The position numbers were made by a program, and so were the translations under genes. Shown in pieces: positions 1 through 9,247 of a stretch of DNA of 64,000 nucleotides; position 1 is the first letter of the stretch; every line of letters begins with the position of its first letter. This DNA is from G963677915 sp963677915 (lineage in GTDB: Bacteria; Bacillota; Clostridia; Lachnospirales; Vallitaleaceae). The stretch spans positions 30,781 to 94,780 of the forward strand of contig CAXXGE010000027.1 in NCBI GenBank assembly GCA_963677915.2. The letters run 5' to 3'. The notes beneath the pieces were generated by a model. That model ran no database searches. It worked only from the letters and a program-made list of their open reading frames with translations, and was not told where the DNA came from.

Positions 1-1299
1 GTTAGGACATTGTTCACAATAGCTCTTGGCAAAGTTTGCGCGGCACATGCCGGTTTTTGGATAATAGGTCGCCTTAATGGGTGAATGGCCCATTGGACAG
101 GTCAATACCTTTTTATTGTCTTCCGAAAAAACAAACTCTGCAAAAATTGGATTTGTTTCTCTTCCCGAAAGTGCAGTGGTGATCAGCTCTGTGTTTTTTG
201 ATTCGGCGAGTTCGCGGTTTTCCTTGCCGCTATATGCGCCATCTGCAATCATAATTTCGGCATCAGCGCCATCTTCACGTCCTGCAAGATATTCCTTACA
301 AAATGCACTGTCGCTGTGAATGTTGTTTTCGTAACCGACGCCTGTAATCAGACTATTCCCGTCTTCGCCAACCGTTTCAATGATGTTGCCGACATAGCCT
401 TTGTGGTTTTTGCCTGCCTTCCGTCTGTAGGTTGCATCGGGATCGGAAGGGTTTTGCAAACTTGATGATGAAATTTCGTTTTTGGCCTTTGCTACAGTGT
501 TTCCTGATTCATCTTTGGAACTCTGTTCCAGAAGAACACGAACGAGAAGCTGGTACTCCTGAAACTCACACCAATCATCGCCGGACATGATACTCTTTAC
601 CCTCTCGGCTTCACGCAATGCTTTTTCCAAACGCGGGCTTACATCCTCGCCCTTGCAGTAATAGATGACTTGATTGTAATCATCAGCATCAAGATAATGC
701 ATCAGTTCCGGTGCAATCAAATCATCCCCGCCCAAACGGTGGATCAACCGGACGGCATTGGCTGTCGTTGTGTAAATGATTTCAAGCCTTGACATACGTT
801 TGCTTCTGGATGCAACCATAAGACTGTCCATGCGTTTGATATTGGAATTCAGATTCATATATCGGGCAAAGACTTCAGAGAGGTGCATCATTTCTTCTTC
901 CAGAAGATTGCGGCCGCTCTCCAGCTCGTAGTTATAAAGACGTTCCCGGAAACGGCTGAATGTACGGTCACTTACCGGTTGTTCGCTCAAGTGCGTTGTA
1001 TGCAGTGCATACTGGTAGCGGACGTCGCAGCAGATGGACTCGACCAGTTCGTCATCGGAGTTTCCGGCATTCTCTTTCAAAATCAATGCTCCGACAATAA
1101 AATTCACAGGCGTATTGGGTCTGGAGAATTTATTGTCGCTGTATAGTACAGCAAAACGCTCTTCATTGATTGCAGGAAATACAATGTCTGCAAAGTCCTT
1201 GCACCAGGAAGATGAAATGATTTTCTGAGTGCGCGGGGAAAGATTAATGAAGCTATCGTCAAATGTAATCTGTTGATGTTTGTTTGGTTTAAAAGACAT
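1..1299 (-). CDS. IS1182-family DDE transposase, N-terminal 433 residues (partial)
   Basis: The minus strand is open without a stop from the ATG at 1299 to the window edge, giving 433 residues that begin MSFKPNKHQQITFDDSF. The N-terminal part matches the DUF772-type helical region of IS1182/IS5-like transposases (SEQPVSDRTFSRFRER near residue 105). Candidate catalytic aspartates are D158 in RMDSLMV and D353 in the family-typical IADGAYSG, and a basic stretch YRRKAGKNHKGYVGN lies near residue 291. A Cys-rich segment near the visible end (CPMGHSP, CEQCPN) is also usual for this family. The third acidic residue should lie past the edge. The reading frame is intact, so the enzyme may be active. 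Confidence 0.88.
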   Translation of the reverse strand, partial: MSFKPNKHQQITFDDSFINLSPRTQKIISSSWCKDFADIVFPAINEERFAVLYSDNKFSRPNTPVNFIVGALILKENAGNSDDELVESICCDVRYQYALHTTHLSEQPVSDRTFSRFRERLYNYELESGRNLLEEEMMHLSEVFARYMNLNSNIKRMDSLMVASRSKRMSRLEIIYTTTANAVRLIHRLGGDDLIAPELMHYLDADDYNQVIYYCKGEDVSPRLEKALREAERVKSIMSGDDWCEFQEYQLLVRVLLEQSSKDESGNTVAKAKNEISSSSLQNPSDPDATYRRKAGKNHKGYVGNIIETVGEDGNSLITGVGYENNIHSDSAFCKEYLAGREDGADAEIMIADGAYSGKENRELAESKNTELITTALSGRETNPIFAEFVFSEDNKKVLTCPMGHSPIKATYYPKTGMCRANFAKSYCEQCPN

Positions 1300-1382
1300 A
1301 TCAGGCACCTCACCGTTGGTATGTCCTTATTATACAGTACATGGTGAGGGAAAGGGAAACTATGGTGTCAAGTTTTGACACC
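1..1382 (-). mobile_element. IS1182-family insertion sequence, right-hand part (truncated by window edge)
   Basis: The element consists of a transposase reading leftward off the window and a short non-coding end. Just outside the gene, at 1364-1382, is a perfect 8-bp inverted repeat (GGTGTCAA, 3-nt spacer, TTGACACC) that could be the terminal inverted repeat or a transposase binding site. The other end lies beyond base 1, so target duplication and exact boundaries cannot be read here. Family assignment rests on the transposase; the element end is inference. Confidence 0.65.
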
Positions 1383-1394
1383 TAAACCAACCTT

Positions 1395-2921
1395 TTATTT
1401 ACACTGCTTTAGACTACTGATATATTCGCTGAGTTTATCGATACTTTCTTTTTTATTGCGGTATCGATAAGCTTTTTCACCAATTAAAGATCTTAAATAA
1501 TCCCAAAATCCAGCGGTCAAGTTGCTTTCATTAAAAGCAAGTGCTACAGACGGGACAGAGGTTTTAGCGATAATCGCACCCAGGTCTTCTTTAGCATAAA
1601 CCATGTATCGATTTTCTATGGGTTCTTTGGTTAAATAAACATTAAAGCTCGGATAGGCAGTCATAAGGTGTTGAATGTTCTCCAAATGAGCTATGTATTC
1701 CTCCAGCTTGTAATATATCTCTTCTCCGCTCAGCATATCAGAACAGGCAATCTTTACTTCTCCGTTTTTTATGCTTTCACCGTCAAAAATCCTAATGATT
1801 TCAAAAAATAAATTGTCTTGTAGTTGCTTATGAAAGCTTGCCATTCTATTTTTTGCAAGCTCATTATAATTTAAACTTGTATTCATAAAGCGGGGGATGA
1901 TTCTTGAAGAAACAGCCTCCGGCATGGTTAATAAAGAAAGGGACTCCGTTATTATGATGCTGTTACCCTTTTCCTTTTCAAATTCCAGAAGAGTATTAAT
2001 ATATGATGTTTTATCGTGGAGTGTAAAAATTTTCATCAAAGGGCTGCACATGCTTATATATTGATTAAACTCTTCTGTCAGCGCCCAAACAGCCTCCGTT
2101 TTTTTAGTATAAAAATTGGCCGCCTTATTTATCATATTCCCTGTTGTGCTTGATGTCACAGCAGCTGTATTGGGTGCAATAAAAAGGGTCCTCTTAAAAA
2201 TGCCGTCTCTTTTCTTCGGATAATAAAAAGGCTCTATCAAGCTGGACATATAAAGGGGCATCCACTGACTTATGGCATGCAGCATCTCGTCAAGGTCGCG
2301 GCTTACCGTATGGATGATTTTTATGCGATTGCCTTTTGACAGTACCTGTACCATTAGTGCAGCCCATTTTGCCGCAAATTCCCTATCGGAAGTCATCCAG
2401 TCCGTAGGCTCGTCGCTGTAAAGCAATAAGGTCTGGGGTTGTTCCTGAGCAAGAACTTCAGAAAGAAAACATTCAACAGCAAGTCTTTTACCTTCAAGCC
2501 CAACGAAAATTTCTGTTTCAGCCGTGGAAGCGTCTGCTGGCAAGATATTAGCTGGTTCAGAGGCGATAGGCTGTGCAGAAATGTTTGGTATTTGATTTAA
2601 AAAATTCTCGACTTTTTTAGCTTCCGCTTTCTTCTCATCCATTAACCATCTCAGTATAAATTGGGAGCTATTGGTTGTATCAAGAGAAAGAATATCGATG
2701 CCCAGCATGTCCGCAAGTGCCTTGCGCTGATAATCATCGATACAGCGCCTTGTAAAAAACTCTGCCATCAGGCGCAAAGAATTTTCATCCTTAACAGCAC
2801 CTCTTTTACCTCTACGCAAACGACTTATATGGGAAGAGTCAAGGTTAATGTATAAGGACAAAGCACTGTTGGTTGTATTTGTAATATTCATTAGAAAATC
2901 AAGCTTTTCATAAAATTGCAA
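1395..2921 (-). CDS. Large helix-turn-helix protein of unknown function (508 aa)
   Basis: I do not recognise a named family. The N-terminus (about residues 5-65) resembles a XRE-like DNA-binding domain, with a plausible recognition helix in LDSSHISRLRRGKRG near residues 28-42. The remaining ~440 residues have no enzyme motif I can identify and no membrane segment; they look soluble and mainly helical, with a hydrophobic core around residues 130-400. The gene is divergent from the small protein and surface-protein pair starting at 3090 and shares a 168-bp intergenic region with it. A role as regulator of that pair is inference from position only. It lies directly beside an insertion sequence, in line with an accessory region. 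Confidence 0.6.
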   Translation of the reverse strand: MQFYEKLDFLMNITNTTNSALSLYINLDSSHISRLRRGKRGAVKDENSLRLMAEFFTRRCIDDYQRKALADMLGIDILSLDTTNSSQFILRWLMDEKKAEAKKVENFLNQIPNISAQPIASEPANILPADASTAETEIFVGLEGKRLAVECFLSEVLAQEQPQTLLLYSDEPTDWMTSDREFAAKWAALMVQVLSKGNRIKIIHTVSRDLDEMLHAISQWMPLYMSSLIEPFYYPKKRDGIFKRTLFIAPNTAAVTSSTTGNMINKAANFYTKKTEAVWALTEEFNQYISMCSPLMKIFTLHDKTSYINTLLEFEKEKGNSIIITESLSLLTMPEAVSSRIIPRFMNTSLNYNELAKNRMASFHKQLQDNLFFEIIRIFDGESIKNGEVKIACSDMLSGEEIYYKLEEYIAHLENIQHLMTAYPSFNVYLTKEPIENRYMVYAKEDLGAIIAKTSVPSVALAFNESNLTAGFWDYLRSLIGEKAYRYRNKKESIDKLSEYISSLKQCK

Positions 2922-2975
2922 ACTAAACCACCCCTTTGCAGTATTTTATCATATGTCGACACACTTATTCAATAC

Positions 2976-3016
2976 ATTTGACAGGATTCGTGCCAGAATA
3001 AATGGCCGTGTCAAAT
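2976..3016. promoter_or_regulatory. Possible operator: separated inverted repeat in divergent intergenic region
   Basis: An ATTTGACA at 2976-2983 is matched by its exact complement TGTCAAAT at 3009-3016, 25 nt apart. It sits between the divergent helix-turn-helix gene and the 103-aa/surface-protein operon, upstream of the likely plus-strand promoter. Such a repeat could bind a dimeric regulator, but it could also be chance in AT-rich DNA. Confidence 0.3.
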
Positions 3017-3038
3017 TCTTCTGTATTGTATAAAAAAG

Positions 3039-3068
3039 TTAACAAATATTTTATAATTTCATTATATT
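3039..3068 (+). promoter_or_regulatory. Possible sigma-A promoter of the 103-aa/surface-protein operon
   Basis: TTAACA (3039-3044) and TATATT (3063-3068) are separated by 18 nt and lie about 22 nt before the GTG start at 3090. A second TATAAT at 3052-3057 lacks a good -35. The assignment is a motif match only. Confidence 0.35.
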
Positions 3069-3089
3069 TCTTAGGTGGGGGTGATATAG

Positions 3090-3401
3090 GTGCGTCTCGG
3101 TATCCGATTGAAAACCGGCTTCTTTGAAACAAAAGAATATGATCTTCTGATAAGTAAGGACAGGCTGGTACTATCGTCTACAGAAATAGAAAATGACAAG
3201 ATTACAATCCTGGCTAAAGAGATCCTTTCCATTAAACTGAAAAATGAAAAGGCACCGGGGATTGAAATTCAAACCGGGGAGAAAATTTATCAGGGCAATT
3301 TTGCAGAGAAAACCGATTTTGAAAAGCTCATTACTTTATTAAAAGAAAATCTAAATGTTAAAATTATTTGCGAATATGAAGGAGGTAAAGATTATGCGTA
3401 A
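3090..3401 (+). CDS. Small beta-rich (PH/GRAM-like) protein of unknown function, coupled to surface protein
   Basis: A 103-residue protein begins at a GTG preceded by a strong purine-rich ribosome site (AGGTGGGGGTGAT). Alternating short strands with ILSIKLKNEKAPGIEIQTGEKIYQGNF in the middle look like the small PH/GRAM-type beta domain seen in many Firmicute proteins; this fold call is inference. There is no signal peptide or membrane segment, so it should be cytosolic. Its stop codon (TAA, 3399-3401) overlaps the start of the large surface protein (ATG at 3394) by 8 nt, and the ribosome site of the latter lies inside this gene, which implies translational coupling and a shared role or dosage. 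Confidence 0.6.
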   Translation: MRLGIRLKTGFFETKEYDLLISKDRLVLSSTEIENDKITILAKEILSIKLKNEKAPGIEIQTGEKIYQGNFAEKTDFEKLITLLKENLNVKIICEYEGGKDYA

Positions 3402-6400
3402 GAAAGCACTATCGTGGATATTGACAGTTGCAATGGTGTTATCGTTGTTTACAGCATTACCGTTCACGGCACATGCCAGTGATTATCAGTGTCAGATTGT
3501 GGAAACTGCAACTTATTATGATACCTTTAACCAAGCGCTATCTGAAGTTGCTGATGGAGAGACAATTAAGCTTCTGAAGGATGTTACCTATGAGGCAATG
3601 ATTGGGGCATACACAAAGTCTTTTACATTAGATGTCAACGGATGGTCGCTGTCGGTCACTGCGGCGAACGCGACTTGCCTTTATGCTGGTAACGGATATG
3701 ACCTTACCATCGCGGACAGTGTTGGCGGCGGATCGGTCGTTTTATCAGCCTCCGGCGGTTCCGGACTAGCCGGTATTTATGCAAATGGATACGGTAGTGA
3801 GATCAATATTGATGTTCCAGCATCCGTAAACGTTACCGGGGACAGCAGTTACGGGGTCTATGCTATTACCGGTGGAATCGTCACCCTAACCGGCGACATC
3901 ACGGTAACAGGCACAAGCAGCTACGGCGCAGGTGCCTTTAGCGGTGTATACGGCAGCTTGATTACCATTGATGGTGAGATCGATGCCACTAATTATATTA
4001 ACGCCAACGGCACTGTTTTTGCCGGACCTGAACAGTGCATAACGCCTACCACAAAGTCCGGATATCTTACGTTTATGGACACTGGAGACAGCGCGAATCC
4101 ACAAAGTACCGTCTGGGTTAAAGAAACAAACTTTGTAGCGGAAGTTGAGGGTGTGCAGTATGAGACACTTGATGAAGCGATCGATGCGGCGGCAGTTGAT
4201 GAGGATACCATCAAATTATTGACTGATATCGACTATACCGGAGAGTTACGCTTGATTGCTGACACGTGGATCAATACAAACGGATTTTCTCTTGATGTGG
4301 TCAACGACTCCGGTATTGCCTTGTATGCTTACGGACACGATCTTGATATTTCTGGCACGGGAAGTTTGAATGTTACAGGCACTACATTTGGTGTATTCAT
4401 CCGTGAGGGAGCCTCGGTAGAAGTGACCAATGCTACTGCAACCGCTGAAGCCGGAAAAGCTGTTTACGCTTTAGACTCAAATTGCAGGGTAACCGTACTT
4501 GGAAATGCAACGGCTAACGGACTGCAAGGAACAGCAGTCTATGTAGAGGGTTTTGGTTCCAGTTCTGCGACAATCTATGGAGATGTTTATGCTCAGGGAA
4601 CGGGTGGAATTGGAGTCTGTGCCGCTTCTGAAAGCTCTGTCAAAGTAATGGGAAGGATTTACGCCACGAACTATCTGCAAGTAGGTGCTCTCATAAAAGA
4701 AGAAGGGGATTATACAGCCCTTGAAAACAACTATTATGTTTATACCGACGGCAGCGCTACAGTGCTAGCCAGGCAGGAGGTCTGCGCCCTGAACGGCACA
4801 CCGTATCTTTTCCTTGAAGACGCCCTAGCTGATGCTGAGAGCGGTGACACCATCACTCTTTTGGATGATATCCGTTATGTAAATGACATCGTTTTAACGG
4901 ATACTGATCTCCACTTTGATTTGGATTCCTATAAACTGGAGGTGGGTCGTACCGGAGCTGAGGGATCACTAAAAGTTGATGGCGGTACACTTACCATCGA
5001 CGACACGAATGGCGGCGAGCTGAATATTGTAACCGGATATGTCGGCGTGAAGGCCATCAATGGCGGAACGGCAACTGTGTCTTCCATTCTTGACCCAACT
5101 ACTAGCAACAGTCTCAATGGTTATGGAATCATCGGCGAAAACGGCGGTTCTGTTACAGTAACGGGAGATATTAAAGTATTGAGCTATATCGGAGAAGGAC
5201 TGCATCTTTCCAGCGGCTCTTCTGCTCATGTACTGGGTGACATTTATAGCCTTAATGGGATTACTGTTCAAGGAGACGGCACTGTCGCTACAATTGAAGG
5301 CAATATATCTTCTTCAAGCGGAAACGGTGTCCAGATAGGCTCCTCTGGCACGGCGGTCATTCACGGAAATGTACAAAGTGAAACAAGAGGGATTGTCGGC
5401 GGTTCTGGTGGCGGCTCTGTCCATGTCATGGGTAATGTAACTGCAAACCGTTGGGAGGGCATTTATGCTTACAGTGATGCGGATATAGTAGTTGACGGAG
5501 ATGTAATAAGTTCCTACGGTCCTTATGCTTGGGGCGAAGGTACAACCGTCCTTATAAAGAAAAACACAACTGCAACCGACACTGCCTATTGGGGTGCGTA
5601 TGCCTTTAACGGCGCGCAGATCACGGTGGATGGTACTATAACAGCTGCCGACCCGGCAAACTACGCTAAAGTCGGCGATGCCGTGATGACAGAAGACAGC
5701 TTTATGATAAACGGTAATGGTTATTATTTATATACGGATAGCACAAGTTTGGTAATGGTTAAAATAAATACCTGTCTATTGGATGGCTGTTCCACTTCGT
5801 TGGAAGACGGAGGCTTTACCCAATATAGTGTCATTGACGGCGAAACGTATTATCATGTAACAAATGCCGCGCAGCTGGCACATATAAATGATCATTTGGA
5901 TCAAAATTACATTCAGATGAATGACATCGACCTCACGGGAATAGATTGGACACCAATTGGTTCCAGATTCTATCCCGGCTTTGAATTGGGATTTGATGGA
6001 ACTTATGATGGGAATGGTTACCTGATTAATAATTTAACTATCGGCAGCAGCTCTACTCCAAAAAATGGTGGAGACCAAACACAAGCTGGTCTGTTTGGAG
6101 CAATTAAATACAATGCCATACTTAAAAACATCCATGTCACAGTCGATATCCATACTGATGGTGTAACAAATGTCGGAGGTTTGGTTGGATACAGTGAAGC
6201 TGATGGAACCGTATCAAATTGTTCCGCCGATGGAAGCATATCAATAAAAGGGGAGGACACAAATGAAGTTGGTGGGCTAATCGGCTATGTCTCAAATACA
6301 AGCATCTCAGAATGCTCTTCAAACGTAACTATTACAGTAGAGGACTATGCCAATAAAGTAGGAGGCCTTATTGGTTCCCATGGAAGATATTCATATAATA

Positions 6401-8454
6401 AATTGGGAAACATTTCTAATTCTATATTTACTGGTGCAGTCAATGGTGGCAACTCTTCCTATACAGGAGGCATAACAGGCACTAGCTATGGTAATGTGTT
6501 CATCATAAACTCAATTAATGCGGGAAGCGTCACAGCTGCACGTGGAAATGTCGGAGGAATTGCAGGCCAAATCCACAATAATATTGCCAACTGCTACAAT
6601 GTTGGGTCAGTAAGCAATAGCGGGAATTCCTCTAACAAGGTTGGGGGGATAGTCGGTTTTATCGATAGCGGTTATGTTAAAAACTGCTATAACGCAGGCA
6701 CTGTCAGCAATCCCGGTGGTGCAATCGCTGGAGCACTCGTAGCTGATTTGAGTTCCTATGACACAGCAGGAAATCTGTACTCGGATATAACTGTCAACCC
6801 GAGCATGGATCCTATAAACATAATAAACGGGACCAGTTACTATCTTTATAACTTAACAACCGAAGAGATGAAGGGCGCAGCCCCATCACAAGTTCTTGAA
6901 TATGGAGAAGGACTAAATGCCAGCGGAATAGTTTCCGCGCTAAACGGTTGGATTGACGAATTCGACTATTCCGAAGCCGATATTGTGTTTGCTCGATGGG
7001 ACATGGATTCCTCTGTCAACAGCGGATATCCATACCTTGTTGGTGTGCCAATGGAAAACAACGCAGAGCTGGATAGCCTTTCAATAACAGAAGGGACTCT
7101 TTCCCCTTCATTTAGTAAGGATATAGATGTCTATGAAGCAAACGTGACCAACAGTACTGATGAATTAATTGTAACGGCTATAGCAAGAAGCGAGAATGCT
7201 TCAATATCAATAAACGGAGAAACAGTATCCACCAGCATCGTGCAACTTGCGGTGGGGAATAACACTATTGAAATTATTGTTACAGCCGAAAATGGAGTTA
7301 CCACAAATAAATATATTGTTAATATCACTAGAGCTGCTGCAAGTTCAAGCGGCGGTGGTTCTTCCACTCCAACTGGTCAGCAGATAACTGTCAGCACACC
7401 TGGCGGTGGAACCGTTGTAGCGGGAACGTTGACTGAGTCTGGCAACACGGAACAGATCACTATAAGTGGGACACAGTTTAGAACGCTCGCCGATGCAAAC
7501 CAGGGTGCTATGATTCCAGCTCCTTCAGCGACCGTTACCTTTGACGCTAAAGCAATAAATACGATCAACAGCGCATCTGCAACGGGTGATGTGGTTCTGA
7601 CCATCGAAAAGCTTGATCCGTCAACACTGACACCGGAACAGCAGAAACGTATCGGCGACCGCACGGTTTATGACTTTACTCTCACAAAAGGTGGTCAGCA
7701 GATTTCCAGCTTTGACGGCGGGCATGCAACAATCTCTATTCCATATACTCTGGAGGCTGGAGAAAACCCACATCAGGTAGTCATCTATTATCTGACCAGT
7801 GATGGCACGCTGAAACCGGTAAGAGGGCACTATGACACCAACAGTAAATGCGTTGTCTTTGAAACAACACACTTCTCCACCTATGCTGTTGGGTATAATC
7901 CGGTATCCTTCAGCGATGTGGCTTCCAATGCCTGGTATAAGGATGCAGTCGACTTCATTGCGGCACGCGAGATCACCTCAGGAACCGGGGACGGAACATT
8001 CAGCCCTGAGGCCAAACTGACCAGAGGACAGTTCATTGTATTGCTAATGAACGCTTACGGAATCAGCTCGGATGCCGCCGAGGAAGGAACTACTAACTTT
8101 GTGGATGCAGGCAACACCTACTATACAAATTATCTCTTGGCGGCAAAATCGCTTGGGATAGTAAACGGCGTAGGAAACAATATGTTCGCGCCAGAACAGG
8201 CAATCACCCGACAGGAAATGTTTGTGATGCTCTATAATGCCCTTGAAGTTATCGAGCAATTACCTCAGACATCGGGTGCCAAACAAATATCGGATTTCGG
8301 CGATGCGAACCAAGTGGCAACCTGGGCGCAGGAAGCGATGAGCGTGCTTATTGAAGGCGGTGTCATTTCCGGCAGCAACGGTATGTTAAACCCAGACGCA
8401 TCGACTACACGTGCAGAAATGGCACAAATGCTATACAACTTATTGTCTAAATAA
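3394..8454 (+). CDS. Secreted beta-helix surface protein with cadherin-like and three SLH domains (1686 aa)
   Basis: I chose ATG 3394 because GGAGGTAAAG precedes it and it opens a clear signal peptide (charged MRKK, hydrophobic core, cleavage likely after AHA at residue 28); an upstream in-frame ATG at 3355 lacks these. Residues about 30-800 contain three diverged repeats of roughly 220-340 residues. Each starts with a conserved segment of the form Y-x-TL-x-EAL-x-x-A-x-x-x-DTI-x-LL-x-DI, at about residues 40, 253 and 465, followed by Gly/Val/Thr-rich turns typical of right-handed beta-helices. Residues about 870-1115 hold GLUG-like repeats (GGLVGYSEAD, GGLIGYVSN, GGLIGSHGR, GGIAGQIH, GGIVGFID). 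Residues about 1224-1313 fit a cadherin-like beta-sandwich. A Gly/Ser linker and a beta domain follow, then three SLH domains (about 1503-1550, 1566-1618, 1628-1684) that bind cell-wall polymer. An adhesin or S-layer-associated role is likely; the ligand is unknown. Confidence 0.85.
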   Translation: MRKKALSWILTVAMVLSLFTALPFTAHASDYQCQIVETATYYDTFNQALSEVADGETIKLLKDVTYEAMIGAYTKSFTLDVNGWSLSVTAANATCLYAGNGYDLTIADSVGGGSVVLSASGGSGLAGIYANGYGSEINIDVPASVNVTGDSSYGVYAITGGIVTLTGDITVTGTSSYGAGAFSGVYGSLITIDGEIDATNYINANGTVFAGPEQCITPTTKSGYLTFMDTGDSANPQSTVWVKETNFVAEVEGVQYETLDEAIDAAAVDEDTIKLLTDIDYTGELRLIADTWINTNGFSLDVVNDSGIALYAYGHDLDISGTGSLNVTGTTFGVFIREGASVEVTNATATAEAGKAVYALDSNCRVTVLGNATANGLQGTAVYVEGFGSSSATIYGDVYAQGTGGIGVCAASESSVKVMGRIYATNYLQVGALIKEEGDYTALENNYYVYTDGSATVLARQEVCALNGTPYLFLEDALADAESGDTITLLDDIRYVNDIVLTDTDLHFDLDSYKLEVGRTGAEGSLKVDGGTLTIDDTNGGELNIVTGYVGVKAINGGTATVSSILDPTTSNSLNGYGIIGENGGSVTVTGDIKVLSYIGEGLHLSSGSSAHVLGDIYSLNGITVQGDGTVATIEGNISSSSGNGVQIGSSGTAVIHGNVQSETRGIVGGSGGGSVHVMGNVTANRWEGIYAYSDADIVVDGDVISSYGPYAWGEGTTVLIKKNTTATDTAYWGAYAFNGAQITVDGTITAADPANYAKVGDAVMTEDSFMINGNGYYLYTDSTSLVMVKINTCLLDGCSTSLEDGGFTQYSVIDGETYYHVTNAAQLAHINDHLDQNYIQMNDIDLTGIDWTPIGSRFYPGFELGFDGTYDGNGYLINNLTIGSSSTPKNGGDQTQAGLFGAIKYNAILKNIHVTVDIHTDGVTNVGGLVGYSEADGTVSNCSADGSISIKGEDTNEVGGLIGYVSNTSISECSSNVTITVEDYANKVGGLIGSHGRYSYNKLGNISNSIFTGAVNGGNSSYTGGITGTSYGNVFIINSINAGSVTAARGNVGGIAGQIHNNIANCYNVGSVSNSGNSSNKVGGIVGFIDSGYVKNCYNAGTVSNPGGAIAGALVADLSSYDTAGNLYSDITVNPSMDPINIINGTSYYLYNLTTEEMKGAAPSQVLEYGEGLNASGIVSALNGWIDEFDYSEADIVFARWDMDSSVNSGYPYLVGVPMENNAELDSLSITEGTLSPSFSKDIDVYEANVTNSTDELIVTAIARSENASISINGETVSTSIVQLAVGNNTIEIIVTAENGVTTNKYIVNITRAAASSSGGGSSTPTGQQITVSTPGGGTVVAGTLTESGNTEQITISGTQFRTLADANQGAMIPAPSATVTFDAKAINTINSASATGDVVLTIEKLDPSTLTPEQQKRIGDRTVYDFTLTKGGQQISSFDGGHATISIPYTLEAGENPHQVVIYYLTSDGTLKPVRGHYDTNSKCVVFETTHFSTYAVGYNPVSFSDVASNAWYKDAVDFIAAREITSGTGDGTFSPEAKLTRGQFIVLLMNAYGISSDAAEEGTTNFVDAGNTYYTNYLLAAKSLGIVNGVGNNMFAPEQAITRQEMFVMLYNALEVIEQLPQTSGAKQISDFGDANQVATWAQEAMSVLIEGGVISGSNGMLNPDASTTRAEMAQMLYNLLSK

Positions 8455-8468
8455 TAAACTGTATATTT

Positions 8469-8522
8469 AAAAGAGACCGACCTGTTCAAGTTCTAGCACT
8501 TGAACAGGTCGGTCTCTTTTTT
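8469..8522 (+). terminator. Strong rho-independent terminator after the surface protein
   Basis: A perfect 23-bp stem (8469-8491 with 8498-8520), a 6-nt loop and a run of T through 8522 lie 15 nt after the surface-protein stop. The stem is unusually long and uninterrupted, and it insulates the accessory module from the convergent housekeeping operon ending at 8612. Confidence 0.9.
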
Positions 8523-8611
8523 CGTCCCCGCTTGAAGAGAGTCGGTCGAAATTTACTTGTTTTCGTAAATCCCTAAGGTGAACTCCCTTTACGGAGGGCC
8601 TTATTTTATTA

Positions 8612-9247
8612 TCAGTCTTTAGACTGCACGATACACAGGACACCTTTGTCAAAAAACACATGACCGATCTCTGATTCAAGCTCATTGCTTATGCCGTAGC
8701 TGTCCGTCCGTGATAGATCCTGCCTATCAAGAGGGTACTTGAAACCTTTGGCCGTGACGCCGGTCACTTTGTCTGAAAGGGGCAGCAAGGAGACATATTT
8801 GTAGTCCCCTTTTTCAATCACCGCACCATTCGAGGTCACAAAAATCCTGTTGTTCGGATCGATGAACACGATATGGATGTCCTTCAGGTATTTCTCAGCA
8901 ATCAGTATCGACCCCATTGTATGGTCCATCCGGCTGCCGTTCCATCCAAATATATAGAGCCTTTTCACGCCATCTTCAATCGCTTTTTCTATAGCCAGAT
9001 GGGTATCGGTCATGTCCTTTTCAGCTGGATATGTCAGCACAGGCACGCCCATGCCTTTGAATTTTTCTAAGGTTTCAGGCCTGCACGAATCAAAGTCGCC
9101 CAGGATCCAGTTCGGCACTACATTCGCTTCATCAAGCGCCTCCAGCCCCTTGTCGACGCCGTAGACAATGTTGGCGCCCAATAGTATCAGACGCCGCTTC
9201 AGATATGTCACATCCACATTGCCTCCGGATACTATGACGCCGATCAT
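8612..9247 (-). CDS. thiN: Thiamine pyrophosphokinase
   Basis: Transfers pyrophosphate from ATP to thiamine, giving the cofactor thiamine diphosphate. The 211-residue protein starts MIGVIVSGGNVDV. The catalytic core shows ANIVYGVDKGLEAL, the acidic PNWILGDFDSC that binds Mg, YPAEKDMTDTHLAIEKA and FGWNGSRMDHTMGS, and the C-terminal substrate-binding domain is present (KGFKYPLDRQDLSR, SNELES). I chose ATG 9247 because it is the family's normal start and overlaps the restored rpe stop as TGATG. The longer frame upstream, to 9418, is only the frameshifted tail of rpe. Last gene of the priA-to-thiN operon, in the same place as in Bacillus subtilis. Confidence 0.92.
   Translation of the reverse strand: MIGVIVSGGNVDVTYLKRRLILLGANIVYGVDKGLEALDEANVVPNWILGDFDSCRPETLEKFKGMGVPVLTYPAEKDMTDTHLAIEKAIEDGVKRLYIFGWNGSRMDHTMGSILIAEKYLKDIHIVFIDPNNRIFVTSNGAVIEKGDYKYVSLLPLSDKVTGVTAKGFKYPLDRQDLSRTDSYGISNELESEIGHVFFDKGVLCIVQSKD

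Noticed and set aside
3355..3393. Upstream in-frame ATG as start of the surface protein
   Set aside because: It lacks a ribosome site and would put 13 polar residues before a textbook signal peptide; ATG 3394 has GGAGGTAAAG.
8523..8611. Terminator after thiN
   Set aside because: Only short, imperfect stems are present and there is no T run on the minus strand; the strong hairpin next to it belongs to the surface protein but might also serve.
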